Positions 46,061 through 58,870 of a DNA stretch of 64,000 bases are shown here, piece by piece. The position numbers and the translations under genes are program-made. Below the pieces are notes generated by a model. It was not told the DNA's origin. It worked only from the letters and a program-made list of their open reading frames with translations, and searched no databases. Source of the DNA: Chlorocebus sabaeus (taxonomy: Eukaryota; Chordata; Mammalia; Primates; Cercopithecidae); NCBI RefSeq assembly GCF_047675955.1, contig NC_132916.1:66519481-66583480 (forward strand), written 5' to 3'. Positions within the stretch are counted from its first letter, which is position 1; each line of letters opens with the position of its first letter.

Positions 46061-47912
46061 AATTCTGAAGATATTTCAAAGTGGTAAAAAATGGATAGAG
46101 GAATAAAGTTTGATTGGAATTAGCACATGAAACCCAAAGGGCAAGTGTCTTAGTCACTTGTATAAAAAAATTTGGACTCATATAAAACATGCAAGGAGTA
46201 ATTAAATTTCTAAGTCTAGAAATTTCAATCATTTTGGAATTAAATTTTTATACATTGTCAGACCTTAATTTTGATTATAGTCTTTCAGTTCTATTTTGTA
46301 TATCTTATATTATGTTTTCTAAGTTCTGTATTTCTTAGTATGTGAACTCCATGAGTATTAAAACAAATAGTTCAACTTTTTATAATATTAAAATGCAATA
46401 TTATGCCTATTAATCCTGCTTACAGTAGAATTATAACAGTATTCATTTAAAATTTTATAATTTTACTTGAAAGCATACATCTGAAATTTTAAGTATATTA
46501 ATGTAAAAGAAATACAGACAAAGTAATTGCATATTTGACTGGATATGTTGCCATTAACAAGTAATATATTGCCATAAGGGCATTAAATCCTACAGACAAG
46601 AAAGGAAATATTAAATGGAAAACTTATGAATGAACAGTGCATAAATCTGGCTCTCGATCTCGTTTATAAGTAGATTATCATAGACTATTTGATGAAGATC
46701 GTCAATTATTTTTGAATTTTTTGATCAAAACAATATTCTCAGTACACTAAATAGATTTACTTTATATTGTATTTACCTTTATGACAACAAATGAGTAAGA
46801 AAATGAAAGAATATCCTTAAAGTGCAAATATACTAATAATTTTAGAATTAAAATATGAACTTACATTGCATTTCACAGGCCATTCAGCTATCAAGAGACA
46901 GATTCAAGAGAAAACTTTCAGTCATGTGATTGGGAATCCTTATTCAAAGGATGAGAATGTCATTATTAAGAGGTTACATAATGGCATAACAGTAGGTATA
47001 AGGTAGTATAGCAGGAATGCAAAACTCTCAAATATGGGAGAGTTTTTAAGTGAGGGTTAAATGGTAAGGAAAGCACTTAATGGAAATTCTATGCCACAGG
47101 ACTTATAGAATGTAGAAAACCAGGCAACCTCACAGAGATGGCTACAGTGAAAAGCCAAGTTGCATTGAAGATGGTGTACAGAATGCATTCCATTAATAAA
47201 CTGATTATATAAGGTATCTATTTCAGGGAATAGGATTCCATAGGCCATTAAAAAATAAAGAGACTCTCTTACTTGGTTTGTTAATATTTACAAATTAATG
47301 AATAAACATACCAATAAATATCTCATTTAATTCTTAAACATCACTCTAAAGAAAGTAGTATTACATCATCTAAACTTCGAAAATGAGAAAACTGGGTCTT
47401 AAGGATTTTTGCTAAGTAACCTATCGAAGTTTGCATAACTAGTACGTGCAGAAGCCAAAAGTCATACCTGGGCAATGTGATTTCAAAGTGTTCTTATAAA
47501 GTATGTGTGCTGTGCTGCTTCAGTATCTGAGGTATGGAATAACTAATAAACCTTGGACTTTTTCTAAATATCCCACTTCTATAAATGTAACCTAAGATCA
47601 TATTAGCACTATTGACAACGCAATTACACTATTCACACAAATGAAGCATAAAATAAATCAAGCATTCCTGTATCTTTTTCTTTTTCATGTGAAACTAAGA
47701 TACATTTTTCTGAATTTGTATTAAGCTCTAAACACAGGATTTCACATTTTATCTTCTTACAGTTCATTTTATTTTATGTCAGACAACAATGTATTCTGAA
47801 AATTATTCTGTAATCACATACATAGGTATCTTTCCAAGGAAATTTTTAAAATAAAATTTAAACCTAGCACAATATAAAATGTAGATTATACAAATTTAAG
47901 AATATAATAACA
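46061..47912. other. unassigned sequence with one MIR
   Basis: No genes seen. An antisense MIR lies at about 47285-47490 (TTCTTAAACATCACTC, AAAATGAGAAAACTGGG, TTTGCATAACTAGTACG). The rest is unique-looking and AT-rich. Confidence 0.5.
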
Positions 47913-48217
47913 GGGCTGAGCATGGTGGCTCACGCCTGTAACCCCAGCAATTTGGGAGGCTGAGGCAGGCGGATCACCTGAGGTCACGAATTCAAGACCA
48001 GCCTGGCCAACATGGTGAAACCGTGTCTCTACTAAATACAAAAAATTAGCCAGGTATGGTGGTGCGTGCCTGTAATCCCAGCTACTTGGGATGCTGAGGC
48101 AGGAGAATCACTTGAACCCAGGAGGTGGAGGTTGCAGTGAGCCGAGGTTGCACCATTGCACTCCAGCGTGGGCAGAGCGAGACTGGACAGAGCAAGACAC
48201 TGTCAAAAAAAGAAAGA
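47913..48217 (+). mobile_element. Alu SINE (AluS-like)
   Basis: GGCTGAGCATGGTGGCTCAC to GCAAGACACTGTCAAAAAAA, with a partly duplicated GAGCGAGACTGGACAGAGCAAGAC end. Target duplication TAATAACA at 47905-47912 and 48221-48228. Confidence 0.95.
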
Positions 48218-48228
48218 CTGTAATAACA

Positions 48229-50709
48229 TTAAATAGGTATTCGTAAAGACTATCATACCATAAATAGTGTTATTGAAAAGAAAGAATTAGCAACTAAGGT
48301 AGGCTCTTTCATAATTAAGCAGTTTTGCACATATCTTCTGGGTCACATGTAGAATAGAGACAGGGAGAGTTCATTCCAGAGAATAAATGCACAAGCACAG
48401 GGCCCCAGGTTATACACACACCTGTATCCAAGGATTTACAATGGGAAATTAGCAATGACAGGAAATTGTCTATTTCTCTAAAACTGAATATGTCAAAGGG
48501 TCTGTCTGTGTCAATTGTTTCTGATAATATTAAAATTAAAATAGTAACTATACCTGTAGAGTCATGTACTATGCAAATGTAAAATTGTATTATTATATTA
48601 TGAAGTGCCTTCTCTTAATTATTAAAAGGTTATAACTGAATATGAAGTAAAGAAGCCTCAATGATATCCTAATCTTGTTACATTACTAGAATGAATCTAC
48701 TTTTGGCATGAAATAAATCATCTTTTCCGGGGTTAAACTATATAATTTTTTATGGACAGAGGTGAACTAACAAAACAGGATTCTATTTTTATGTTACAAA
48801 ATTCACTAACATCTTTGTGCCCATACTAATTCACAGATGGCTTTTTAGCCTGCTGGCATCATTAAATAAATAAATAATCTCAATTTTATACAAGTTTTCT
48901 TAATTCTTTAAACAAGTACTTATTCTTTAACACCTACTATATGCCCACCCATCCATGTTCAGGGCACTTAAGTAATTTAGAAAGCAAGTGGATGCCTTGT
49001 ATTAAATTATTTACAACCATCCACAAGTCAGTTGCTGAATATATTTCTGAAACCAAACTAACCAACTAGAGCATTCTGCTGAGCCCAAAAAGAGCAAAGT
49101 CCTCTATTCAAAACAGAATTAAGTTATGCACTATTGCTATATAATTCAGTCAAATAGTCTTGATATATATTTTCCCAACCAGAAAACATGTGAAAATGAC
49201 TTTGACTCTTTTCCCCTAACATTATGCAAATTTGAAAGGAAATGCAGTAATCTTTCATGTCATATTGATTATTTTTGGCTTTCACTGACTCTAACAAGGT
49301 AAACCAATGTGGGATTTTACACCTTTCTAGAAACAGCTTCTGCAAAACATGTTATTATTAGCTTCATCTGCAATTATAATTTCAACACCACATTTTGCCA
49401 GAATAGAAAGAGAGGCCAAGAAAAACAGAAACCATAAATGAGAAACAGCTTGGTCATGGATTCAGGTGCCAGCAATTTATTCAGTTTATTGGATTCAGGT
49501 TGCATCCCTGCTTTGTAAATAATTTCATTTTTCTTAAATACCCTTTATAAATGAACTGTTTGTTTACAAAGATTTTAAGTTTGGAAATTCCTTTTTTTAA
49601 CAACTAGTTAACAGATTTTGAGTACTCATTACTATCTAAAATATTGTTTCTATTCTCATTTTTCTTCCAATCCTCTGTATAAATATTTAATCATTGTTGG
49701 TATCCCCCAATTATGATATTGAGGAAATTCCTTAATTTCTTTGCGCCTAGTGACCCTTAGTCAGTTGGTAATTAATTAATTTTGTCACGCTATATGAAAT
49801 CCCTATCAAACACTTTGTACTCAACAACACAGGGCCTGTGGTCCACAGCAGTGATATTTCCTTCAGGTTAATTCAGTATTTGGAATTTGTGGGACAAGTT
49901 TTAGAAGTTGTTGTTATGTATGATATATAGAAACACAGTTAAATTCTCAATTTTTTTGCCTTGCAAGTAAAAAAGTCAGATATATAACATATTTAAACTA
50001 TGTGAATTTGATCACAGTAAGGTAATAAGGGACATTCCTCAAAGAATAATTTATTTTAGATTTCTTTCCCCTCCAACGAATAATGGCTAACTACTTACTC
50101 ATCTACCTAACAGGGGTAGTTCTAATGTGAGAGAGACGATACTTATACAATGTGCTTAGTGTAAATAAATGGTAGCAGTAACAGCTTTTGTAGTTTTTGT
50201 TATCATTGCAGTTCTGTTGTTATAGCTACATTTTTGAACATGTATTTTATTTAACTCGTTAATCAAGCAAAAAAAAAACAATAAAATATTACAACTGGCT
50301 CCTGTTCTATTTTTAATTGGCCATCTTCCAAAGAGTTTCACGGTCTTTCTTTCCATTTCTACCGCTAGATTTAAAGTCTTGGCTGATTCTCAACCTATTT
50401 TTATTCTTTTTAGCCTTTGACAGTACCTTTGCTTTATTTTTTTTATTTTTTTGTTTTTTATTTTTGGCAAGGGCTTAGAAGGGAAAACTCTATTCCCATA
50501 ATCCATATGGTTCTTACTAAAGTATAAAATTCTTCTCTACTTAATTTTGAGTGTTTCCTCCCTGAGGAATCTGACTACTGTATCTCAGATACAGACTTTT
50601 TATATTTCAACTGTCACACAGAAGAACAAGGTATTATTCTTCAGTGAACCCTATAATTTAGACTCCTACTAGCCATCTCACTCAAGGAAGAGCCATTCAC
50701 CTGTATAAA
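48229..50709. other. unassigned AT-rich sequence
   Basis: About 2.5 kb with no recognised mobile element, exon or RNA gene, one of the longest repeat-free stretches here. Short T-rich patches near 50437-50466. Confidence 0.5.
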
Positions 50710-51201
50710 TGACACAGGGCAGGCAATCCCAATAATTGGGGCTTAGCCTGGGAGGGTTCTTGACTTCACCCAGGGAAGAATTCAGTGGCAAGCTGGTGGT
50801 ATCAGACAGCAACTTTTATTGAAGCAGCCATGTACAGCAGCAGCTGCAGCAGAGTTACTGTTCCTTGCAAAGCAGGGCTACCCGATTGGCAGTGTGTCCA
50901 GAGTAGCAGCTGAAAGGCAGTTCTGCTGTCATATTTATATCCACTTTTAGGTGCATGCAAAGTAAGGGGCAGATTATACAAAAATTCCTAGGAAAAGGGT
51001 GGTAACTTCTGGGTTGCCCGATTGTTGCCATGGAAAGGGGCAGTAAGCTCCAGGTGTTACTATGGCAACGGTAAACTGACGGCACACTAGTGGGCATGTC
51101 TTATGGAAAGCTGCTTCCACCCCTTCCCCATTTTAGCTAGTCCTCAATTTGGTCTGGTATCTAAGCACTGCCTGCAGAGTTCTATTCCACCTCCTACCTC
51201 A
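50710..51201 (-). mobile_element. solo LTR, LTR10-like (HERV-I group)
   Basis: On the minus strand it reads TGAGGTAGGAGGTGGAATAG at the start and ends GCCTGCCCTGTGTCA. A TATA-like TATAAATATG and then GCTTCAATAAAAGTTGC (poly(A) signal) fall in U3-R order. The phrases GGACTAGCTAAAATGGGG and TTGCCATAGTAACACC fit my memory of LTR10 LTRs. About 490 bp and solo. A perfect p53-type half site GGGCATGTCT lies at 51092-51101. LTR10 is one of the ERV families reported to carry p53 sites. Confidence 0.62.
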
Positions 51202-51949
51202 TAAGATTTTCTAGGTCCAGTCTTAATAAGTTCTGCTTCTCTGTTTTCCCACCAGTGTTTTATTGATATTCTGGCATACTCATGATAAACTCAAGAGTAC
51301 AAGGATAAAGAAGGACCAGCAGGCAGGCTCACTGTTCTGAGTTACTTGTTCTTCTGGGGTTTTATTCAAGAGTTATATATGTATAGTATCTTAGTAAGCC
51401 ACAAACTAAATGCCTCCTAATGTTTATAACAGAAAGAAAGATACATACAAGCTTGTAAGTGAACATAAATCTTTGTCAGCTTTATCCAACCAACCAACAG
51501 AAATCAAACAGAACTCCTGGTTTAAGTTAAAAACTGGGCAGTATAATTTTTTTCTCATATTTCAGAATTGAATTAATTAAATTGGAAGTAAAAGAAATAA
51601 AACTCCAGAGCAAAATATTGGTCATTGTATTACCAGCAACAAAAAAAGAAAATGGAAGGATAATGGAACCAAGTGGGATGTATACCTTGCTTGTTCACAT
51701 ATTTGCCTTCTAACACCCTTCCCTTGTTGTGGTTATTAATATGGGTCCAGGGACAGCTAGAAAGAGCTACATGCAATTAAACGTACAACATCTCGTGATA
51801 TTTGATTGAATTTATTATTTCTCCAAAAATTTTTATGCCTAAATGACCTGTCGTGTCCGGCTATTGCTTATATCCCTAGTCTTATTTTATACCAATTTCC
51901 TGTTTCCCTGCCTGCTCCTTACCCTCGATGGTAGCCATGGAAAGTGTTC
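51202..51949. other. unassigned sequence
   Basis: No gene or recognised repeat. Confidence 0.45.
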
Positions 51950-52200
51950 TTAAGTTCCTCAAAAGTGTCACCAAATTTTCCACCTCAGAGTCTTTGCATG
52001 AAATGTTCATGCCCCAGCTCTTCACCTAGCAAAATTATACTTGGATCTCGACTTAAATGTGATCTCTACAAAGAAGCCTTCTTTAATGCCCATTCTATAT
52101 TCCCTCCTCAAATCTAGTTTTGCTTTGTTTTGCTTTCATAATGTTTATCAGTTTTTATCTCTGTATAGATTTGGGTGACAATGTTTTTACTATCATTCCT
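51950..52200 (+). mobile_element. L2 LINE 3' fragment
   Basis: 'cctcagagtctttgcatgaaatgttcatgcc', 'tctcgacttaaatgtgatctctacaaagaagccttctttaatgcc' and 'cataatgtttatcagttttta' follow the L2 3' region order in plus orientation, highly diverged. Confidence 0.65.
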
Positions 52201-52945
52201 TTAGTGTTTATCCCAGTGAACTGAACTTGATTAACAGTGAGAAAACACATTAGCTCACTTGAGAGCAAATCCAAAGGTAGGTCAGACTTTGAGGTTGTTT
52301 GATTCAGTGGTAAATTAGATTGTACAATGGCTGCCAGTAACTTTATATCTCCTTGCTCATATTTAGCCACAGGGAGAGAACTGGGTTCACTGACTTAAGG
52401 CCTGAGCAAAACATTCCTAAAAGTAAAACTAATCTCACATTTCACTGGACAACATTGGATCACAAGCTTAAACTTGAGCTGATCACTGACCAGGCAGATG
52501 CAGTTTCCAAGGCTCTGACCCATCCTTGAAGCTGAGTTTGTGAAGATTTCTCTGAGGCATAGATGGTGTGGGAGAGAGATAGATACATAACCAAGTTAGC
52601 ATTCTGTTAGAAAGAATAAAAAGGAAATCAAAGCTGGGTAAACAATTGCAATAACACCATATTACTATGTGCACAGAACCTGTTTATCTTGTTTGAACTG
52701 TGTAATGTTATCATCAGCTTTGTTTTTAATGTTTTGAAATGCTGTGATTCCATTATTTACTATTCAAGTTAACAAATGTCATTTCTACTACCTTACAGAA
52801 TGAGAATTTAGATGAATTTAGATGCACATTTATATGTAGCTAGAAGCATATTTCCCATCAAAACTGACTACAAAACTCATTTTCTAAATCTACGTCCTTC
52901 CCAGGAAGGTTAAACATAAATAATGCCTGATGCTATCCATCTTTG
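52201..52945. other. unassigned sequence
   Basis: No recognised gene or repeat. Confidence 0.45.
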
Positions 52946-53304
52946 ACAGGACAGGCCGCTATAACAAAAATACTATAGTCTTGGTGGCTTAAACAAGAGA
53001 CATTTATTTCTCACATATCTGGAAGCAGGGAAGTCCCAGGTCTAGGCTCCAGAAGAGGCTATGTCTAGTGAGGGCCTGCTTCCTGGCTGGTAGACAGCAT
53101 CCTTTTTAAGGTATACTCACATGTCCAAGACAGAAATAATTTCTCTCATATTTCTTTGCATAAGGGCACTAATCCTATTTATGAAAGTGTCACTCTCACA
53201 ACATAATCACCTCCCACAGTCCCAATCTCTTAAAACCACCACAATAGGGATTAGGCTACAACATATGAATCTGGGGTGGGGGATACAAACATGCAGTTAT
53301 AGCA
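52946..53304 (-). mobile_element. MLT1-family solo LTR, antisense
   Basis: Reversed MLT1: CTATAACAAAAATACTATAG, GGTGGCTTAAACAAGAGAC, ATTTATTTCTCACATATCTG, AGAAGAGGCTATGTCTAGTG, and CACAATAGGGATTAGGC with ACATATGAATCTGGGG near the right end. Confidence 0.85.
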
Positions 53305-56300
53305 CTATCTATTAAGAAAGTTGTTTTAATTCCTTACTCTGAAAAATTTCAATTTACTAAGTAATTAGGAGAATTGTAAATAAATTCTAGAAGAAATTGG
53401 GAAGTATAATGTCAAATCATGTAATATTTCACTTAAAATACCCTTAGTTCTACATAGGATTTATGTAACCACATTATGTCTAAGATAGTTAACTACAGAG
53501 CAGTAAGAGCATGTAGATTTCAGGTAGAGAGGTGCAAGACAAAAAAAAAAGTGTATGGTTGCACCTCTCCAGGTGTGCTCCGAGGTCACAGAAGCACAAA
53601 AGTCAAAACTGCATTCACAAGAGTCAATATAGCACTGCAGAGAGATCTGCAGGAGGTTGGCTTGTAGCAAAACATTCAAAGCTCAAAGCCTGATCTCAAG
53701 GTCACCCCAATTCCAGGAGTCTGAGCTGTCTTTATAGCTCAGATTGTAGTGAGAGAGGAAAGCTATCCTAGAGTGATAATTAAAACTAAATTGAAATACT
53801 TTGTGAGTTCTTCTCTAAAAGAACTCTATTAAAACCTCTATTATCAATGTAGAATGTATTTGCATTTGCAGAAGTTAGTGGAGATGAGTCAAAGTTTCTA
53901 TTCTACATGTATTTTATATCAGCAAGTTCAAAGAAATACAATGAATCAACTTTGTAAGCAGGCTTATACACACACACATGCAAAGATACGCATGATGCAT
54001 AGATACACACACATACATACACACGTACATACACACACATACACATACTTGAACTTAGATTTATTGCAGGAAAAAATGGAAAATCATTTATAGTCAGCAT
54101 ATCAGTTATTATGTCTAGAAATAAGCATTAAATCACGGTCTTATGTAATCCAGAGTAATTTTAGTTGTTACCATTTCTGTTGCGTGTCTACTCTATACCT
54201 GGCATTTACATTATCCAAAGGCTTCCATGCTAAGATTATGCAGTTTTGGCAGTGTTCACAGTGACTGTCCACAAAGGTAGAGAAACCTACACAGTCTAGC
54301 TAGGGTTATGCTCTTTACAGCAGGATGCATCTATCCCAAAGTGGTACCTTTTTCTAATTCATCCACGAAAAGAGGATGCTTTTTTTTCTAACCTACACAA
54401 AATTGCTGCACATGCTAACAGTTGTGCTGGCATTATCTATTAGACCTGGCAACAAATCCTACAATGTAGATGTTATGTATTCCATGTAACCTAAAACATT
54501 CTGACATGGATTATTCTTTAAGTAGTCACGTAAAACAATATGAGCCTATCCCATTCTCCTAATTCTGAAAACTCAAGAGGCCTCAATATGTATTTGGATT
54601 CCAGTATTCAGCTGATGTGATAATCTCTTGGTTATAATTTTGTGTATTACTCTGGCTGGCTCTCTACCAGTCCTGTGACTACCGTCATCTCACAACATCA
54701 CGTTATTCCATAGGAAATCATGACCTTTTCATCTGAGTTACCACCTAGGGCAGTAAATCACACACAAGCTATTAGTAACAAACTCATCAAGGTCTCTGGA
54801 TGAGGAAGAGAAATTACAAAACACATCAGTAACTATGTAAAATCAAATATCACACATATTTATTATTTTTATCACTTCCACAAGGGAGTTTTTAACCAGC
54901 TATGAGGTTCCACAGCCCTAGTCTGACACCAGAATTCTAAGACTCCATTTCTTCCAGCCAAATCTCTTTCTGAGCCTCCCCAAAAAAACTCTACTGGGAA
55001 CTAATATATTGCTCACAATTTCTTAGTTCTTTATTATACAGAATTAAATTGTTTTTTTCTCAACTTTTCCCCTATGACTACATAGAGCTAATCTTTCATA
55101 ACCTCGTTATTTTAGATTAAATTCTCTATCATCCATGAAATGTAGATGTGACTTCAATTGTTATTTCTTCTCTAGATAGCAACCTTTTCTTTTCTGATGC
55201 ATTGTTTCTACAAATGAGAAAACTGAGACCGTGCAACTTACATGAGATTACTTAGACTCCAAAGTTTACTCTGTTTTCACTAAACACCAATTTGAAAACA
55301 ATTTAGCACATAACAAGAAGAAATTCTGGACTTGAACAGAACCTTTATGCTAATATTCAGGAGGAAACTATCATATGAACTCCATACATTCAACATAATA
55401 AACATCCTTGAGCACCAACAATATAAGAGGGGCAGATCACTACAATTATGGATTCATGTTCTACTAAAAGATACCAACACTGAACAAATAAATACAAATA
55501 AATATATATATTGCAATTAGTACTAATTATTATGAAGGGAAAGAATGGGATGCTATGAACTAATAACAGAGAAGACATTTTAAAATGCAGCTAATCCTTT
55601 CTATGCCCTTTGAAACATAAGGCAAAATTATTTCCTAGATAATTTTAATACCCTGGATAATTTTTTAAACCCCAGAAACTATATGAGCCCTATATACATA
55701 TTTAACTGCTACTCTAATTTCCTAATTAAGTTGTTCCTCTCTTTTACAAACCTGTCTCAAAACAAAATATAACATATATGAACAAGCAAACAAACCCACA
55801 AATAACAACTCTGTAGAAACCATCTACTTTCTCTTATCTCTACTCACCAAGCTGGATCCCTCGAGAATAAATCACATAACAGAGCATCAAACTGAGATCA
55901 TCTTTAGTGCATAATTACATGCACTTGAAAGCAGTTTTCCTATGAAGTTAATATGTTTCCTTGATTAAACCCTTCTCTCACCACTGAATCTGTAACACTT
56001 AACACTTGGATGAAGCTCAGGCCTTCTCCGCCATAGAGGAAGACAGGAAATATCAGACGGGAAGTCTTACTCTTTCTGCCTCTAAACCTCAATGTATCTA
56101 CACCCATTTTTTCCTGCATTTTAACTGTTACAAAACACACATCTTCATACCTAATGCCAAGCACTTTGTGCTCTGAATCTCATCCCCTCAGCCTTCTCAG
56201 AAAACACATGATATTTATTGTCCTTGCTCTCTTTTGCTATCTTTATCTCATGCTTCCTACCAGATAAATAAAATAAACAAATAAACAAACGACAAAAACC

Positions 56301-56451
56301 CACCTTCAATCTACATTTCCCAACGGTTGCTTTTACTCACTCTATGCCTTCTCAGGCAAACTTCTCATAAGGAAAGTCATTAACTTCGCTTCCTGACCCA
56401 CCATTCACTCCAACTCTGCCCAAATGAGTTTCCACTTCTCTATTATGCAGC
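53305..56451. other. unassigned sequence with CA-rich repeat and a MIR scrap
   Basis: A degenerate (CA)n/(CATA)n repeat lies at about 53967-54050. An antisense MIR-like core lies at about 55195-55265 (ACAAATGAGAAAACTGAGACC, TACATGAGATTACTTAG). A 79-residue plus-strand frame across the CA repeat reads Thr-His repeats and is an artefact. I see no exon. Confidence 0.5.
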
Positions 56452-56621
56452 TAGTTATGGAATGAAGGTTTGTGTCTCCAGAAAAATTCCTATATGGAAG
56501 CTCTAATCCGCAGTGTGGCTCTGTTTGGAGACAGTGTTCCTAAAGAAGTAATTAAGGTTAAATAAAGTCATAAGAGTAGAACCCTGATATAATAGAATTC
56601 ATGTTGCTAGAAGAGACACAG

Positions 56622-58143
56622 TGAGAGGTGACAATGTGCTAGCAGTCCTCACTCTCAGCGCCTCCTCGGCCTCGGCATCCACTCTGGAGGCACTTGAAGA
56701 GCCCTTCAGCCTGCCATGGCACCGTGGGAGCCCCTCTCTGGATTGGCTGAGGCCGAAGCTGCCTCCCTCTGCTTGCCGAGAGGTGTGGAGGGAGAGGCGG
56801 GAAAAAGGGCTGCGCCTGATGCTGGCGGGATAGTGTGAGTTCCAGCGGGTGCGGGCATGGGCTTGGTGGGCCCCACACACGGAGTGGCCAGCCTGTGTTG
56901 CCGGCCCAGGGCAGTAAGGGGCTTAACACCCGGGTCAGCAGCAGCTGAGGTTGCGCCTGGTCCCCCAGCAGTGCCGGCCAGCCAGCGCCACACTCAAATT
57001 CCCGCCAGGCCTTAGCTGCCTCCCAACTGGGGCAGGGCTCAGGACCTGCAGCCTGCCATGTCTGAGCTCCTCCCCCTGCGGTGGGCTCCGGGGCGGCCTG
57101 AGCATTCCAAAGGTTGCCGCCCCCTGCTCTTTGGCCCGGTCCCCTTGACAGCCCAAGGGCTGAGGAGTGCAGTCACTGCTGGGTACTGGCGGGCAGCTCT
57201 GCCTGCAGCCCTAGTGCAGGATCCACTGGGTGAAGACAGCTGGGGTCCTGAACTGGGTGGGGACTTGGAGAACTTTTATATCTAGCCTGAGGATCGTATG
57301 TGCATCAATCAGCACTCTGTATCTAGCTAACCTAGCCAGGACTTGGAGAACTTTTTCTTCTAGCACTCTGTGTCTAGCTCATGGTTTGCAGGTGTACCAA
57401 TCAGTACTCTGTGTCTAGCTCAAGGTTTGTGAATACACCAACTGGTACTCTGTATCTAGCTAACCTAGTGGAGACTTGGAGGACTAGCACTCTGTCTAGC
57501 TCAAGGATTGTAAATACACCAATTGGTACCCTGTATCTAGCTAACTAGCACTCTGTGACTCTGTGTCTAGCTCAAGGATTGTAAACGCAGCAATCAGCAC
57601 TCTGTCAAAATGGACCAATCAGCTCTCTGTAAAGTGAACCAATCAGCTCTCTGTAAAATGGACCAATCAGCAGGATGTGGGTGGGGCTAGATAAGGGAAT
57701 AAAAGCAGGCTGCCGAGTGAGCAGTGGTAACCGGGTTGAGTGGGTCCTGTCCCAGACTTTGAGAGCTTTATTGTTTCACTCTTTGCAATAATTCTTGCTG
57801 TTGGTCATTCTTTGGATCAACGCTGCGTTTATGAGCTGTAACACTCACTGCAAAGGTCTGCAGCTTCACTCCTGAAGCCAGCAAGACCAAGAACCAACAG
57901 GGAAGAAGTAACAACTCCAGATGCACTGCATTTAAGAGCTGTAACACTCACCACTAAGGTTTGCAGCTTCACTTCTGACAGCAAAACCAGGAACCCACCA
58001 GAAGGAAGAAGCTCCAGACACATCTGAACGTCTGAAGGAACAAAGTCTAGACACACCATTTTTAAAAACTAATACTCACTGCGAGAGTCCGCGGCTTCAT
58101 TCTTGAAGTCAGTGAGACCAAGAACCCACCAATTCCGGACACA
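56622..58143 (+). mobile_element. solo LTR12 (HERV9 long terminal repeat)
   Basis: A 1522-bp LTR beginning TGAGAGGTGACAATGTGC and ending CAATTCCGGACACA, with 4-bp target duplications ACAG at 56618-56621 and 58144-58147. No internal proviral sequence is present, so it is a solo LTR left by recombination. The 5' 600 bp are GC-rich; 57290-57670 is the family's variable tandem-repeat region (TCTAGCT/ACTCTGT and CCAATCAG units). A TATA-like box follows, then U5 with three diverged GCTGTAACACTCAC-type repeats. Overlapping 65-96 residue frames are compositional. LTR12 copies act as promoters or enhancers in human germ and blood cells; activity here is untested. Confidence 0.95.
57397..57704 (+). promoter_or_regulatory. 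LTR12 core promoter with CCAAT array
   Basis: CCAAT boxes at 57397, 57519, 57615, 57639 and 57663. The last three are spaced exactly 24 bp apart in a short tandem repeat (ACCAATCAGCTCTCTGTAAA). They are followed by GATAAG (57690-57695) and a TATA-like AATAAAA (57698-57704). NF-Y and GATA binding to LTR12 is known from human HERV9 studies. Transcription would start near 57730 and run rightward into U5 and the flank. The family's AATAAA poly(A) signal reads AATAAT here (57787-57792), which might weaken 3' processing in the LTR. Confidence 0.75.
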
Positions 58144-58559
58144 ACAGGAGGACTCCCTCTCTCATTCTATACATGCAAACATAGAAGAAACAGCATACGA
58201 GGACACATTAAAAAGGTGGTTGTCTGGCCTACTCAGAAGAGGGGCCACACCAGAAATGGAATCTGTTGGCATATTGATCTGGGATATCTATGGCCAAAAT
58301 TATGGGAATATAAATTTTTGTTGTTTAAGCCACACACACTGTGGTATTTTATTCTCACAGCCAGAACGAACTAGTGCACAGTTCTTGTAAATGTCACTGA
58401 AACCACCATATCACTAAATTTAATGGACATGAGTACAAAGGTTTTTGTCTACCATATCTAGACTTGGGATAGAGAAGACTTTCTTAAGAGAGAAGCAAAT
58501 TTGAGTTGAAATGTTAAAGTTTAGTAGATAGTTTATTATGTAAGAAGGTGGATGTAATG

Positions 58560-58690
58560 CATACATTGTAGTGAATTCATGCAATGGAACACCATACAAC
58601 AGTGAAATTGAACAGAGCACAACTGCATCGATAGTAATGAATCTCACAAGTATATTTGAATACAAAAATAAAATATAAAATTTCATAAGA
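58560..58690 (+). repeat. L1M-derived block, near-duplicate of 59998-60130
   Basis: About 110 bases (ACATTGTAGTGAATTCATGC through CTCACAAGTATATTTGAA) match the L1M segment at 60005-60115 at roughly nine of ten positions. L1M text does not continue beyond the block on either side. See findings. Confidence 0.7.
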
Positions 58691-58699
58691 AAACTCTCA

Positions 58700-58870
58700 T
58701 TAACATTAATTGAGCAAATACTTGTGAGTACTACCACTGTACTAGGCACTAAGAATGCAGATGTGAACAGAAGCAGCACATGCGTCTTCTCATGGAGCTT
58801 ACATTCTAGTAAGTGGGAGACTGACAATGAACGTCAAACAAATGGACGAAAATAATGTCAGATAGTTATA
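58700..58870 (+). mobile_element. ancient LINE/SINE-like fragment (L2-class)
   Basis: 'aattgagcaaatacttgtgagtactaccactgtactaggcac', 'tcatggagcttacattctagtaagtgggagactgacaatgaac' is a widespread mammalian repeat phrase (L2-class in my memory). A similar scrap occurs at about 55410-55550. Confidence 0.5.

Larger units (their letters stand above)
56452..58380 (+). mobile_element. MLT1-family LTR split by an LTR12
   Basis: Left part 56452-56621 (GTTATGGAATGAAGGTTTGTG, CTCTAATCCGCAGTGTGG, GATATAATAGAATTCATG). Right part 58144-58380 (ATACGAGGACACATTAAAAAG, GAATCTGTTGGCATATTGATC, TTTGTTGTTTAAGCCACAC). The halves join at AGAGACACAG, the usual MLT1 'agagacac' point. Confidence 0.85.

Noticed and set aside
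53854..54093. Thr/His-rich 79-residue frame
   Set aside because: It reads through a CA-rich simple repeat.
56599..57285. Cluster of overlapping 65-96 residue open frames in a GC-rich patch, possible CpG-island gene
   Set aside because: The whole patch is the 5' part of an LTR12; low stop density is due to GC content.
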